Shown here in pieces: positions 1 to 7,820 of a stretch of 64,000 nucleotides of DNA; position 1 is the stretch's first letter, and each line of letters starts with the position of its first letter. The position numbers and the translations under genes are program-made. Location of the stretch: positions 930,001 through 994,000 of the forward strand of contig NZ_CP049868.1 in the NCBI RefSeq assembly GCF_011303555.1, written 5' to 3'. The notes under the pieces were generated by a model that was not told where the DNA came from, made no database searches, and was given only the letters and a program-made list of their open reading frames with translations. The DNA comes from Pedobacter sp. HDW13 (GTDB lineage Bacteria; Bacteroidota; Bacteroidia; Sphingobacteriales; Sphingobacteriaceae).

Positions 1-580
1 AGTTTTTGGCAATGTAAGCGCTTATTTTTTTTGCATGGAGATCGATATTGTTTACAATAGAGATCAGGTTCGGGTTGTTAAAATCGGCTGGTTGCGAAGC
101 AGCCAATGGAGAAACCACCAACGCATTGTTTTCTTTCGAATAAGCAGAAATATATTTCAATCCTTCCGGAAAAACAGGGCCAATAATTAAATTACTCTGC
201 TTAAAGCGATCGTTCTTATACAACGAAGCAATATGTGCGTTATCATCTTCGGTATCAAAAACATTAAGTTTAAAGTTTAAACCCTGTGCTGCTGCTGAAT
301 CCAGGCCCAGTTTAAAGCCCTGATAAAAATCGATGGGCATGGCATATTTTTCAATCTCTGCTTTGGTAGCCGTTTTTAAATTCAGTTCGCTTAACTTAAA
401 CGGAACCAATAAGGAAACACTGGCACCCTGCGCAAACTTTTTAACAGGCTTTTTATCAATCGCTTTTTCATTCTCGACAGGTTTTGCCGGTTCAGGCTTA
501 GGGGTTTTAATTTTAGGCGAACATGCCGCTAAAACTAACGCAGACCAAACCAGTAATCCATAAACCTTTTTGAAATTCAT
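1..580 (-). CDS. PBP1-like lipoprotein, 3' end outside window
   Basis: The visible 193 residues start at the ATG on 578-580 and continue past the left edge, so the C-terminus is missing. A lipoprotein signal is clear: a hydrophobic stretch ending VLAAC with Cys20 as the lipidated residue, followed by a Lys/Pro-rich linker. The remainder (SVSLLVPF..., DFYQGFKLGLDSA, FDTEDD, LIIGPVFPEG, NALVVSPLAAS) has the pattern of a type 1 periplasmic-binding fold (amino-acid ABC binding protein/LpoA-like). It lies 111 bp downstream of guaA on the same strand, a neighbourhood I recall for PBP1/LysM proteins in Bacteroidota. No LysM domain is seen in the N-terminal part. The ligand is unknown; a role in peptidoglycan or nutrient sensing is inference. 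Confidence 0.75.
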   Translation of the reverse strand, partial: MNFKKVYGLLVWSALVLAACSPKIKTPKPEPAKPVENEKAIDKKPVKKFAQGASVSLLVPFKLSELNLKTATKAEIEKYAMPIDFYQGFKLGLDSAAAQGLNFKLNVFDTEDDNAHIASLYKNDRFKQSNLIIGPVFPEGLKYISAYSKENNALVVSPLAASQPADFNNPNLISIVNNIDLHAKKISAYIAKN

Positions 581-691
581 ACCTATCGTTTTTAACAAAA
601 TATGCTAGCAAAGTTTATTCCACCTTGCTAGCATAATCATATTATTTACATAAAGACTCCTGACTAAAGACTCAGGAACCCAGACTAAATG

Positions 692-2221
692 CTATTCCCA
701 CTCAATAGTTGCCGGTGGCTTAGAGCTAATATCGTATACCACCCTGTTAATCCCCTTCACCTTGTTAATAATTTCGTTCGAAATTTTAGCCAATACAGGG
801 TAAGGTAAGTGGCACCAATCCGCTGTCATACCATCAAGCGATTCTACAGCTCTCAAAGCAATTACGTTTTCGTAAGTACGCTCATCGCCCATCACACCAA
901 CTGATCTTACTGGCAAAAAGATTGCCCCTGCCTGCCAAACCTGATCGTAAAGACCTGCTTCTTTTAAGTTATCAATATAAATTTTATCAGCATCCTGTAA
1001 AATAGCCACTTTTTCGGCAGTTACCTCACCAATAATACGGATACCTAAACCTGGTCCCGGGAAAGGGTGACGACCTAAAATAAACGATTCTAAACCTAAT
1101 GCAGTACCTACTCTTCTTACTTCATCTTTAAACAAAGTTTTAAGCGGCTCTACCACTTTAAGTTTCATAAAGTCTGGTAAACCACCCACATTGTGGTGAG
1201 ACTTGATGGTTGCCGAAGGGCCCTTTACCGATACAGATTCGATAATATCAGGATAGATTGTACCTTGAGCTAACCATTTTACATCTTGGATCAAATGCGA
1301 TTCTTCATCAAATACCTCGATAAATACGCGACCAATGATTTTACGTTTTTGCTCCGGATCTTCTACTCCAGCCAGCTGGCTTAAGAATTTATCCTTTGCA
1401 TCAACACCTTTAATGTTTAAGCCAAAGTCTTTATATTGTTCTAAAACACTTTCATATTCGTTTTTACGCAATAAACCATTATCAACAAATATACAATGTA
1501 GGTTTGTACCAATAGCCTTATGCAATAATACAGCAGCAACACTACTATCAACACCTCCAGAAAGGGCTAAAACAACTTTGTCATTACCTACTGTAGCTTT
1601 AATATCGGCAATTGTAGTTTCAACAAACGCTGCTGAAGTCCAATCCTGGCTGCAACCACAAATATCAACAAGGAAGTTTTCTAGAAGGATCTTTCCATCA
1701 ATACTGTGTGTTACCTCAGGGTGGAACTGAATGGCATAAGTATCAGAATCTTTAATGTGGTAAGCGGCAACCCTTACACTATCGGTACTGGCAATCAGCT
1801 CAAAATTATCCGGAATGCTGGTAATGGTATCGCCATGACTCATCCACACCTGCGAATCGATGTTAATGCCTTTAAATAATTTGTTTTCCTGATTAACAAA
1901 GTTAAGGTTTGCACGGCCATACTCGCGTGTTGAAGAAGGCTGTACATCGCCACCAGAATGTTGAGCAATGTATTGTGCACCATAACAAACAGCCAGTAAA
2001 GGATATTTTAAATGGTATTTCGATAAATCGATTTGAGGGGCATCTTCCTGACGAACAGAATATGGACTACCTGAAAAAATAATACCCTTTACATCAGGGC
2101 TAATCTCAGGAAGATTGTTGTATGGATATATTTCACAGTAAATATTTAGTTCGCGAACCCTACGGGCAATGAGTTGTGTAAACTGCGAACCAAAATCGAC
2201 GATAATGATTTTTTCTTGCAT
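692..2221 (-). CDS. guaA: GMP synthase (glutamine-hydrolysing)
   Basis: Converts XMP to GMP with ATP and glutamine, the last step of guanine nucleotide synthesis, in the cytoplasm. The 509-residue protein has an N-terminal class I glutamine amidotransferase domain (nucleophile Cys79 in AVCYGAQ, partners His167 and Glu169 in QFHPEV). An ATP-pyrophosphatase P-loop SGGVDSS follows at 221-227, then the C-terminal dimerisation domain ending in the usual PPATIEWE. The start [11 protein letters not shown] is preferred over a codon five residues upstream because it aligns with the family N-terminus and because a promoter element sits just before it. Length matches the family (about 510-525). It may be co-transcribed with the downstream lipoprotein gene. 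Confidence 0.97.
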   Translation of the reverse strand: MQEKIIIVDFGSQFTQLIARRVRELNIYCEIYPYNNLPEISPDVKGIIFSGSPYSVRQEDAPQIDLSKYHLKYPLLAVCYGAQYIAQHSGGDVQPSSTREYGRANLNFVNQENKLFKGINIDSQVWMSHGDTITSIPDNFELIASTDSVRVAAYHIKDSDTYAIQFHPEVTHSIDGKILLENFLVDICGCSQDWTSAAFVETTIADIKATVGNDKVVLALSGGVDSSVAAVLLHKAIGTNLHCIFVDNGLLRKNEYESVLEQYKDFGLNIKGVDAKDKFLSQLAGVEDPEQKRKIIGRVFIEVFDEESHLIQDVKWLAQGTIYPDIIESVSVKGPSATIKSHHNVGGLPDFMKLKVVEPLKTLFKDEVRRVGTALGLESFILGRHPFPGPGLGIRIIGEVTAEKVAILQDADKIYIDNLKEAGLYDQVWQAGAIFLPVRSVGVMGDERTYENVIALRAVESLDGMTADWCHLPYPVLAKISNEIINKVKGINRVVYDISSKPPATIEWE

Positions 2222-2224
2222 CCG

Positions 2225-2232
2225 CAAAGGTA
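2225..2232 (-). promoter_or_regulatory. -7 promoter element of guaA
   Basis: On the minus strand the octamer reads TACCTTTG, a perfect match to the Bacteroidota -7 consensus TAnnTTTG. It ends only 3 nt (CGG) before the chosen guaA ATG, which leaves almost no room for a 5' leader. A TTG at the expected -33 distance is not evident. Confidence 0.6.
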
Positions 2233-2566
2233 CCAATTAGATATGAGATTTGAGACCTGAGATTTAAGATTTTTAATGCAGGCAGAGGGCTTGGGGCAGA
2301 GGGCATGGAGATGGGCATTATCGCGAGGCTTAGGACATCTGATTATCCAGAATATAGTCCTAAGTCAAGGGTCAAAATCTATAAAAATCTAACCGAGCAA
2401 ATTATTCTATTAACTGAGCTTAACTTCCAAGGCCTCTTGTTTCTCCCCCCAGCAACTTCGAAAGGCAACGTACAATGCGCTATGACCAGATAAAACCTAT
2501 TAACCTTATAAACAGATGATCAACTAACAGTTCTCAATTTGCGGTTACCAATGAACAAATGAATCT
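2233..2566. other. Spacer with degenerate simple repeats
   Basis: The gap between guaA and the dCMP deaminase gene holds no convincing gene. A 62-codon open frame at 2305-2493 has no family resemblance and no start signal. The guaA-proximal part (2237-2275) is built of 'gagatttgagacctgagat'-type words that recur in the transketolase spacer at 41564-41725. Confidence 0.6.
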
Positions 2567-3025
2567 TTAAGATTCAATCAAAACCACCTCTACACCAAAT
2601 TTCCTTAAAAAATCTACGCCCTCATCACTTGGTAAGCCTTTGTATGCTGCATACGATTTTGAATAGTACACCAGCTTGATACCTGACGATAAAATCAGGC
2701 GGGCGCAGGCAATACAAGGCGACAAAGTAGTGTACAGCGTGCAACCTTCAATCTTCGATCCGTTTTTTGAGGCATAAAGAATCGCATTTTCTTCGGCATG
2801 TAAGGCCAAAGAGCAGCTCCCCTTACTATCTCGGGCACAACCATGCTCAGGCCATTCCTCATCGCAATTGTGAGTGCCAGCCGGTGGACCGTTATAACCG
2901 ATAGAAATAATGCGGGTATCTTTTGTTAAAACCGCACCAACATGCGCACGCACACAATGTGAGCGGGCAGCCAAATCGGTGGCCAGGTTCATAAAAATGG
3001 AATCGAAACTTGGTTTATCTGTCAT
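2567..3025 (-). CDS. dCMP deaminase family protein (ComEB-like)
   Basis: Zinc-dependent cytidine/deoxycytidylate deaminase fold of 152 residues, expected to deaminate dCMP to dUMP for thymidylate supply. The catalytic zinc site is visible: HAEEN at 76-80 (His76 ligand, Glu78 proton shuttle) and PCIAC at 103-107 (Cys104 and Cys107 ligands). Upstream Cys/His residues (His24, Cys54, His61, Cys63) may form the second, structural zinc site of this family. The start MTDKPSF is taken; an open frame 8 residues longer would run into the terminator hairpin of the neighbouring transporter gene. Substrate (dCMP against another deoxynucleotide) is from family knowledge only. Confidence 0.9.
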   Translation of the reverse strand: MTDKPSFDSIFMNLATDLAARSHCVRAHVGAVLTKDTRIISIGYNGPPAGTHNCDEEWPEHGCARDSKGSCSLALHAEENAILYASKNGSKIEGCTLYTTLSPCIACARLILSSGIKLVYYSKSYAAYKGLPSDEGVDFLRKFGVEVVLIES

Positions 3026-3041
3026 TTGTTTAAATAAAAAA

Positions 3042-3069
3042 AGCCACAAAGAAATTCATCTTTGTGGCT
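3042..3069 (-). terminator. Intrinsic terminator after FHS transporter
   Basis: A perfect 10-bp stem, AGCCACAAAG/CTTTGTGGCT, with an 8-nt loop is followed on the minus strand by TTTTTTATTT. It lies 21 bp past the stop of the transporter gene and just before the start of the dCMP deaminase gene, so it separates the two transcripts. Confidence 0.85.
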
Positions 3070-3090
3070 GCTAAATTACTTTATTAAAAA

Positions 3091-4527
3091 TTAATGTCCG
3101 CCAGAAATTTTCTGGTCGAAGTTAATTCCTTGTGATCTTAATATAGATGCCACTCTCCATGCATAAAATGCCAGATAAGCAAAACAGATAATCCCAACCA
3201 CATAACTGTATTGAATACCTGTAAACTCAGATACATAACCTTGTAACCAGCTGATAATACCACCGCCCATAATCATCATAATTAAGAAGCTACTACCCTG
3301 ACTGGTATGTTTACCTAAACCACTAACAGCTAAAGTAAAGATACATGGCCATAAAGTACTGCAGAACAAACCAACGCTGGTAATGGCGTAAACACTCGTC
3401 ATACCGGTAGTAAACATACCAATTAACAGAGCAGTAATACCAATGGCAGAGAAAATCAACAACATCCTGGCCGGGTTACCTTTACTGGCCATATCTGCTA
3501 CAATCAGTACCAGAATAATAGCTGCGTAAACATAAAAAGGAGCTAGATCATGTTTTGCGATGGCATTTACTAATAGAAAAATACCAAAGGCTAAATAAGG
3601 CGCAATAAAACGCAATATTTTCTGAGTGCTTACATTATCGGTAAAAGCTTCAACAGCTCCTGTCCAACGGCCAATCATCATACTGGCCCAGTACAACGAA
3701 ATATATGGCGCAATATCTTTAATTTCGAAACCTAAATCTTTCTCCATGTAAGCAGGCAAGTTACTCGCTGTCGAAACCTCAACACCTACATAAACAAAGA
3801 TGGCTATCATACCCAAAACCAATTGCGGATAATTTAATGCAGATCCCTTAATCGATTTAGTATCATCTGCCGAGGCTTCCACTAAAGCAGGTCTATCAGG
3901 CAAAGATGACATTTTTAAGAAAATCGCTACCGCAATAAAAGCTACTCCCAAAATTAAATAGGGAATTTTAACGCTCTCTACACTAATGTTGGTATTCGCA
4001 TTTGCTGCAGAACCAAAAATGGCAAAACTTACAATAAGCGGACCGATGGTTGTACCAAAGTTATTAATACCACCTGCAAGTGTTAAACGTTGCGAACCTG
4101 TTTTAATGGGACCTAAGGCAATAGCCAATGGGTTGGCAACAGTTTGCTGTAAAGAGAAACCCAAAGCTACAATAAACAAGCCCGAAAGCATTAACGGGAA
4201 AGAGTGAAGATTTGCAGCCGGGTAAAAAAGTAAGGTACCCGCTGCCGAGATAACCAAACCAAGTGACAATGAATTTTTATAGCCTAGTTTGTTTACAATA
4301 TCCTGTCCCATAATAACAGAAATTAGATTGTAAATTAACGCACCCACAGTATATGCAATGTAAAATGCCAATGAAACCAACTGACTTTCGGCTTGCGATA
4401 AATCAAAAGCCTTTTTAAATACCGGGATGAGAATGTCGTTACTGGCGGCTACAAAGCCCCAAAAAAAGAATACGGTGACCAGTGGGATAAACTGCGCCCA
4501 CTTGGTTTGCGTTTGTTCTGAATTCAT
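3091..4527 (-). CDS. Sugar MFS transporter, FHS (fucose/glucose-galactose) family
   Basis: A 478-residue inner-membrane protein with about 12 hydrophobic segments. The N-terminal stretch (FFFWGFVAASNDILIPVFKK) and the QQTVANPLA motif near residue 128 are typical of the fucose-galactose-glucose:H+ symporter family. It is expected to import a hexose or related sugar with protons. It is a single gene transcribed away from the LysE-type exporter, with its own terminator at 3042-3069. A palindrome TTTAG-tgggt-CTAAA lies 15-29 bp before the start and could be an operator. No carbohydrate-degradation genes adjoin it, so the sugar cannot be named. Confidence 0.9.
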   Translation of the reverse strand: MNSEQTQTKWAQFIPLVTVFFFWGFVAASNDILIPVFKKAFDLSQAESQLVSLAFYIAYTVGALIYNLISVIMGQDIVNKLGYKNSLSLGLVISAAGTLLFYPAANLHSFPLMLSGLFIVALGFSLQQTVANPLAIALGPIKTGSQRLTLAGGINNFGTTIGPLIVSFAIFGSAANANTNISVESVKIPYLILGVAFIAVAIFLKMSSLPDRPALVEASADDTKSIKGSALNYPQLVLGMIAIFVYVGVEVSTASNLPAYMEKDLGFEIKDIAPYISLYWASMMIGRWTGAVEAFTDNVSTQKILRFIAPYLAFGIFLLVNAIAKHDLAPFYVYAAIILVLIVADMASKGNPARMLLIFSAIGITALLIGMFTTGMTSVYAITSVGLFCSTLWPCIFTLAVSGLGKHTSQGSSFLIMMIMGGGIISWLQGYVSEFTGIQYSYVVGIICFAYLAFYAWRVASILRSQGINFDQKISGGH

Positions 4528-4541
4528 ATTATAAATTTAGT

Positions 4542-4556
4542 TTTAGTGGGTCTAAA
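4542..4556. promoter_or_regulatory. Palindrome before FHS transporter
   Basis: TTTAG and CTAAA arms are separated by TGGGT, 15-29 bp upstream of the transporter start. The same arms with a 1-nt spacer occur at 7808-7820 in front of the TonB operon, so a shared regulator is possible. Only two sites are seen, so this is weak. Confidence 0.3.
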
Positions 4557-4670
4557 CATAAATAAAAAAAATTAATAACCAGTATTTTTTATGCAACCTA
4601 TGCAACAAAAATAAATGTTATATGTTTAGGTATAAAATTGCATATTCGCATATTCTAAAGATCACAATGC

Positions 4671-5297
4671 ATGTTTGAAGCCATATTACTAGGTATAGGA
4701 GCAGGGATTATTTCGTCGTTTTTAACAGGGCCGGTATTTTTTGCAATGATCAAAACCAGCATAGAAAGAGGCTTCAAGGCTGGTTTCTCTTTAGCCGTTG
4801 GCGTAATTATCAGCGATATTATACTAATTGGATTAGTACTTTTCGGCAGTCAGTTTTTCGATTATAAAGCCGAATTCGATAAATATGTAGGCAGTATTGG
4901 CGGTGTATTTCTGCTTGCAGTAGGTATTTATTACCTGGTTTCTAAAATCACGGTGCATTACGATAGCACTACGCTACAAAAAGTAAGTAAACGTGGTTAC
5001 GTTCTAAAAGGCTTTTTAATGTGCATCCTCACTCCTTCTACCCTCATGTTCTGGATTATTGTGAGTGGTATTATTTCTGTTAAGCTTAACAACATGCTAA
5101 ACGAAAAACTGGTTTGCTTCTTTATTGCAATGGCCACCCAGTTAAGTATCGATGGAGCAAAGAGCTTTTACTCGAGTAAGCTCCGTTATAAAATAAAAGA
5201 AGATGCACTTAAAAAGCTGAATAAAATTGCAGGTGTGGTGATCATCTTTTTCGCCTTCTGGCTCATTATTAAAACCTACCTGAAATTTTACGCATAG
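4671..5297 (+). CDS. LysE family translocator
   Basis: A 208-residue membrane protein with about six hydrophobic segments and the LysE/RhtB-type N-terminus (GAGIISSFLTGPVFFAMIKT, then a Gly-rich second helix with ISD). Members export amino acids such as lysine, threonine or homoserine lactone across the inner membrane. It is divergent from the FHS transporter and stands alone. The start is the only in-frame ATG that keeps the full first helix; an ATG 5 nt upstream is out of frame. The exported substrate cannot be told from sequence. Confidence 0.85.
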   Translation: MFEAILLGIGAGIISSFLTGPVFFAMIKTSIERGFKAGFSLAVGVIISDIILIGLVLFGSQFFDYKAEFDKYVGSIGGVFLLAVGIYYLVSKITVHYDSTTLQKVSKRGYVLKGFLMCILTPSTLMFWIIVSGIISVKLNNMLNEKLVCFFIAMATQLSIDGAKSFYSSKLRYKIKEDALKKLNKIAGVVIIFFAFWLIIKTYLKFYA

Positions 5298-5379
5298 GTT
5301 TTTAACACCACTTAGGGCACAGCGTATTTTTAGCCACGGAAACGAAGATTACACGGAAATATTTTATTAAAACATAGTA

Positions 5380-5407
5380 TTAGTAGTTCGTGAGGACAAA
5401 CCACGGA
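5380..5407. repeat. Direct repeat copy 1 (damaged)
   Basis: The unit runs TTAGTAGTTCGTGAGGACA then AACCACGGA and matches copy 2 except for loss of the dinucleotide CG in the right arm, which breaks the hairpin. Copies are 115 bp apart. Confidence 0.7.
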
Positions 5408-5494
5408 GTAGGCTTGAACTACAAATAAAATCTGCGTTTAAATCTGCTTAATCTGCGGGAACAAAAAATAAGAATTGCCATTTTAAACATGATG

Positions 5495-5524
5495 TTAGTA
5501 GTTCGTGAGGACACGAACCACGGA
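5495..5524. repeat. Direct repeat copy 2 with intact hairpin
   Basis: A 30-bp unit containing the perfect inverted repeat GTTCGTG-agga-CACGAAC at 5501-5518, flanked by TTAGTA and CACGGA. The tetraloop hairpin suggests a small mobile or REP-like element. It is not associated with a gene here. Confidence 0.7.
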
Positions 5525-5645
5525 ATCGGAGCCGGTATTGGTTCGAGATATGGAAACACAAAATAGATCCTGAAATAAATTTAGAATGACGCAATGAATG
5601 ATAGCAGATTATAAAAAACTTCTCTGTGCCTTCGTGAACAAAAAA

Positions 5646-5671
5646 ATAGCCCATATAAAAATATGAGCTAT
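5646..5671 (-). terminator. Intrinsic terminator of purF
   Basis: On the minus strand the stem ATAGCTCATAT/ATATGGGCTAT (one T-G wobble) with a TTTT loop is followed by seven T residues. It lies 24 bp after the purF stop codon. Confidence 0.8.
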
Positions 5672-5695
5672 CTATTATTCAAAATATTTTAGGGA

Positions 5696-7597
5696 TTAAT
5701 ACGCCCTTTGGTTATTTCCTTCTTTCCAGTTAACAAAAGCTTTGTTTACCACTTTGTTACCACCTGGTGTAGGGTAATTTCCAGAGAAATACCAATCACC
5801 TTTGTTTTTCGGACAAGCTTCGTGCAGGTTCTCTAAACTTTGGTAAATTACTTCAACCTCTGCAACAGTACCTTTTGGGGTAATAATCTGTGCAATTTTA
5901 GCCGAAATTTCTTCTGGCGTAAACGGTTTATAGATATCCTTAACGTGGTTTACAATCTCCTCTTTAGGCAACAATAACGAAGCTTTACATTTGGTGTAAA
6001 CATCTTCAATTACCTGCCACATGCCACGCTCGGTAAGCAGTTGTATAGCTGCATCAAAAGCTACAAACTGCCCCATGCGGCTCATATCAATACCATAACA
6101 ATCAGGGTAACGGATTTGAGGTGCAGAAGAAACAATGATAATTTTCTTAGGGTGTAAACGGTCTACAATTTTAATGATACTTTGCTTAAGCGTAGTACCA
6201 CGAACAATCGAATCGTCTAATGCTACCAAAGTATCCTTGTGGTTGTTAATAATACCATAAGTAGTATCATAAACATGGGCCACCATTTCACTGCGGTCAG
6301 CATCCTGCGTAATAAATGTACGCAGTTTAACATCTTTAACGGCCAGTTTTTCTACTCTTGGGGCCATCGACAATAAATCGTCTAACTGCTCGTCGGTTAA
6401 CTGCTCTTTTTTATGTAAAAGTGTTTCTTTCTGGTGGTTACGTACATAACGCTGTACGCCATCAACCATACCAAAAAAGGCTACTTCAGCTGTATTCGGG
6501 ATGAATGAGAAAACCGTGTTTTTCAAGTCGTAATTTACGGCTTTCAAAATTTTATCGCTTAATAAACGACCTAGTTGTTTACGCTCGCGGTAAATTTCAA
6601 CATCACTTCCTTTCGAGAAATAGATCCGCTCAAACGAACACGATAACCTTTCGGTAGGCTCACGGAACTGCTCCATGCTTACCTCACCGTTTTTCTTGAT
6701 AATTAAAGCATGACCCGGATCGATCTCTTTAACATCTTTGAACTGTATGTTAAATGCAGTTTGTAAAGCCGGACGCTCTGAAGCTGCAACCACAATTTCA
6801 TCATCATAATAGTAATAGGCCGGACGGATACCTGCCGGATCGCGCATGATGAACGAATCGCCATTACCAACCATACCGCAAATCGAGTAACCACCATCCC
6901 AGGTTTTAGCCGAGCGGCGAAGAATATTGGCAATATCTAAATGATCGGCAATTTTTTGCGTAATCGCAACATTGTCATGCCCTTCTTTTTTGTATTGATC
7001 GAAAAGCTCCTGGTTTTCATCATCCAAAAAGTGACCGATTTTTTCCAGTACTGTTACCGTATCTGCTTTTTCTTTTGGATGCTGGCCTAACTCGTATAAT
7101 TGTTCCAATAACTCATCAACATTGGTCATGTTAAAGTTACCGGCAATTACCAGGTTACGGGTCATCCAGTTGTTTTGCCTTAAAAAAGGGTGGCAATTTT
7201 CGATACTGTTTTTACCATGTGTACCATAACGCAAATGACCCAATAACACCTCGCCAATAAAGCTTACGTTGTTTTTGAGCCATTCTGTATCCTGCATTAA
7301 TTCAGGCGTATTTTCCTGGATATCGACAAATTTGTTCTGAACATATTCGAAAATATCCGCTACCGCATTAGAAGCCATGCTCCGGTATCGGCTAATGTAC
7401 CTGCTGCCCGGTTTCATATCCAGCTTAATGGTGGCAATACCTGCGCCATCCTGGCCCCGGTTATGCTGTTTTTCCATTAAAAGATATAATTTGTTAAGGC
7501 CGTAAAGTGCTGTACCGTACTTTTGCTGGTAGTAAGAAAGTGGTTTTAACAGGCGAATAAAAGCGATTCCGCATTCGTGTTTTATCTGATCACTCAT
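5696..7597 (-). CDS. purF: Amidophosphoribosyltransferase, long form
   Basis: Expected to make 5-phosphoribosylamine from PRPP and glutamine, the first committed step of purine synthesis. The start MSDQIKHECG is chosen because it places Cys9 after a short cleavable propeptide, as in PurF, where this Cys becomes the N-terminal glutaminase nucleophile. The glutaminase domain fills roughly 9-300 (HNRGQDGAG, GHLRYGTHG). The phosphoribosyltransferase domain carries the PRPP loop DDSIVRGTT at 461-469. At 633 residues it is well over the usual 470-510; extra residues lie around the domain junction (about 365-420) and in the C-terminal 100 residues. A specialised paralogue cannot be excluded. Confidence 0.85.
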   Translation of the reverse strand: MSDQIKHECGIAFIRLLKPLSYYQQKYGTALYGLNKLYLLMEKQHNRGQDGAGIATIKLDMKPGSRYISRYRSMASNAVADIFEYVQNKFVDIQENTPELMQDTEWLKNNVSFIGEVLLGHLRYGTHGKNSIENCHPFLRQNNWMTRNLVIAGNFNMTNVDELLEQLYELGQHPKEKADTVTVLEKIGHFLDDENQELFDQYKKEGHDNVAITQKIADHLDIANILRRSAKTWDGGYSICGMVGNGDSFIMRDPAGIRPAYYYYDDEIVVAASERPALQTAFNIQFKDVKEIDPGHALIIKKNGEVSMEQFREPTERLSCSFERIYFSKGSDVEIYRERKQLGRLLSDKILKAVNYDLKNTVFSFIPNTAEVAFFGMVDGVQRYVRNHQKETLLHKKEQLTDEQLDDLLSMAPRVEKLAVKDVKLRTFITQDADRSEMVAHVYDTTYGIINNHKDTLVALDDSIVRGTTLKQSIIKIVDRLHPKKIIIVSSAPQIRYPDCYGIDMSRMGQFVAFDAAIQLLTERGMWQVIEDVYTKCKASLLLPKEEIVNHVKDIYKPFTPEEISAKIAQIITPKGTVAEVEVIYQSLENLHEACPKNKGDWYFSGNYPTPGGNKVVNKAFVNWKEGNNQRAY

Positions 7598-7615
7598 TGT
7601 GTGGGTTTGAAGCCG

Positions 7616-7623
7616 CAAAGTTA
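7616..7623 (-). promoter_or_regulatory. -7 promoter element of purF
   Basis: Minus-strand octamer TAACTTTG matches TAnnTTTG perfectly and lies 18 nt before the purF ATG, giving a short leader. No clear -33 TTG. Confidence 0.55.
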
Positions 7624-7743
7624 TCCTTTTAAACCATTAGAACCTAAACAAAAATGCTTTCTTTTATTATGATGAGGTTTATCTGACAGATGAAGTAAAA
7701 CTATCTCAAATCAAGCTAAAGCCAGATGAATCCGTCTTATTAA

Positions 7744-7820
7744 TTAGAATCTTTCTAAATAATTTGCATAGTAAGTGTAAAATTCACACTTTTGCATCAT
7801 TATTAAGATTTAGTCTAAAT
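7744..7820 (+). promoter_or_regulatory. Promoter and three palindromes before the TonB operon
   Basis: Three inverted repeats lie in 77 bp: TTAGAA-tct-TTCTAA (7744-7758), AAGTGTAAAATTCACACTT (7773-7791, one mismatched pair) and ATTTAG-t-CTAAAT (7808-7820), the last touching the start codon. A TTG at 7764-7766 and CACTTTTG at 7787-7794 (one mismatch to TAnnTTTG) are 20 nt apart, the spacing of a Bacteroidota promoter. The palindromes therefore flank and overlap the promoter, which suggests tight repression. TTAG/CTAA arms recall DtxR/MntR-type metal-sensor sites, but this is only an inference. Confidence 0.5.

Larger units (their letters stand above)
5298..5645. other. Gene-free spacer with repeat units
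   Basis: About 350 bp of non-coding sequence between convergent genes. It contains two copies of a hairpin-forming repeat (5380-5407 and 5495-5524) and scattered phrases such as 'ccacggaaacgaagattacacgg' and 'tctgcttaatctgcggg' that look like worn interspersed repeats. A 68-codon open frame on the minus strand is built from these repeats and is not accepted as a gene. Confidence 0.6.

Noticed and set aside
1335..1730. 131-codon plus-strand frame inside guaA
   Set aside because: Fully antisense to guaA, whose protein is intact.
2305..2493. 62-codon open frame between guaA and the dCMP deaminase gene
   Set aside because: No recognisable family, composition of spacer repeats, no promoter or start context.
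5380..5524. CRISPR array or attachment site
   Set aside because: Only two unequal copies, no regular spacers, no cas or integrase genes nearby.
5448..5654. 68-codon minus-strand open frame downstream of purF
   Set aside because: Crosses the hairpin repeat and the purF terminator; residue pattern is random.
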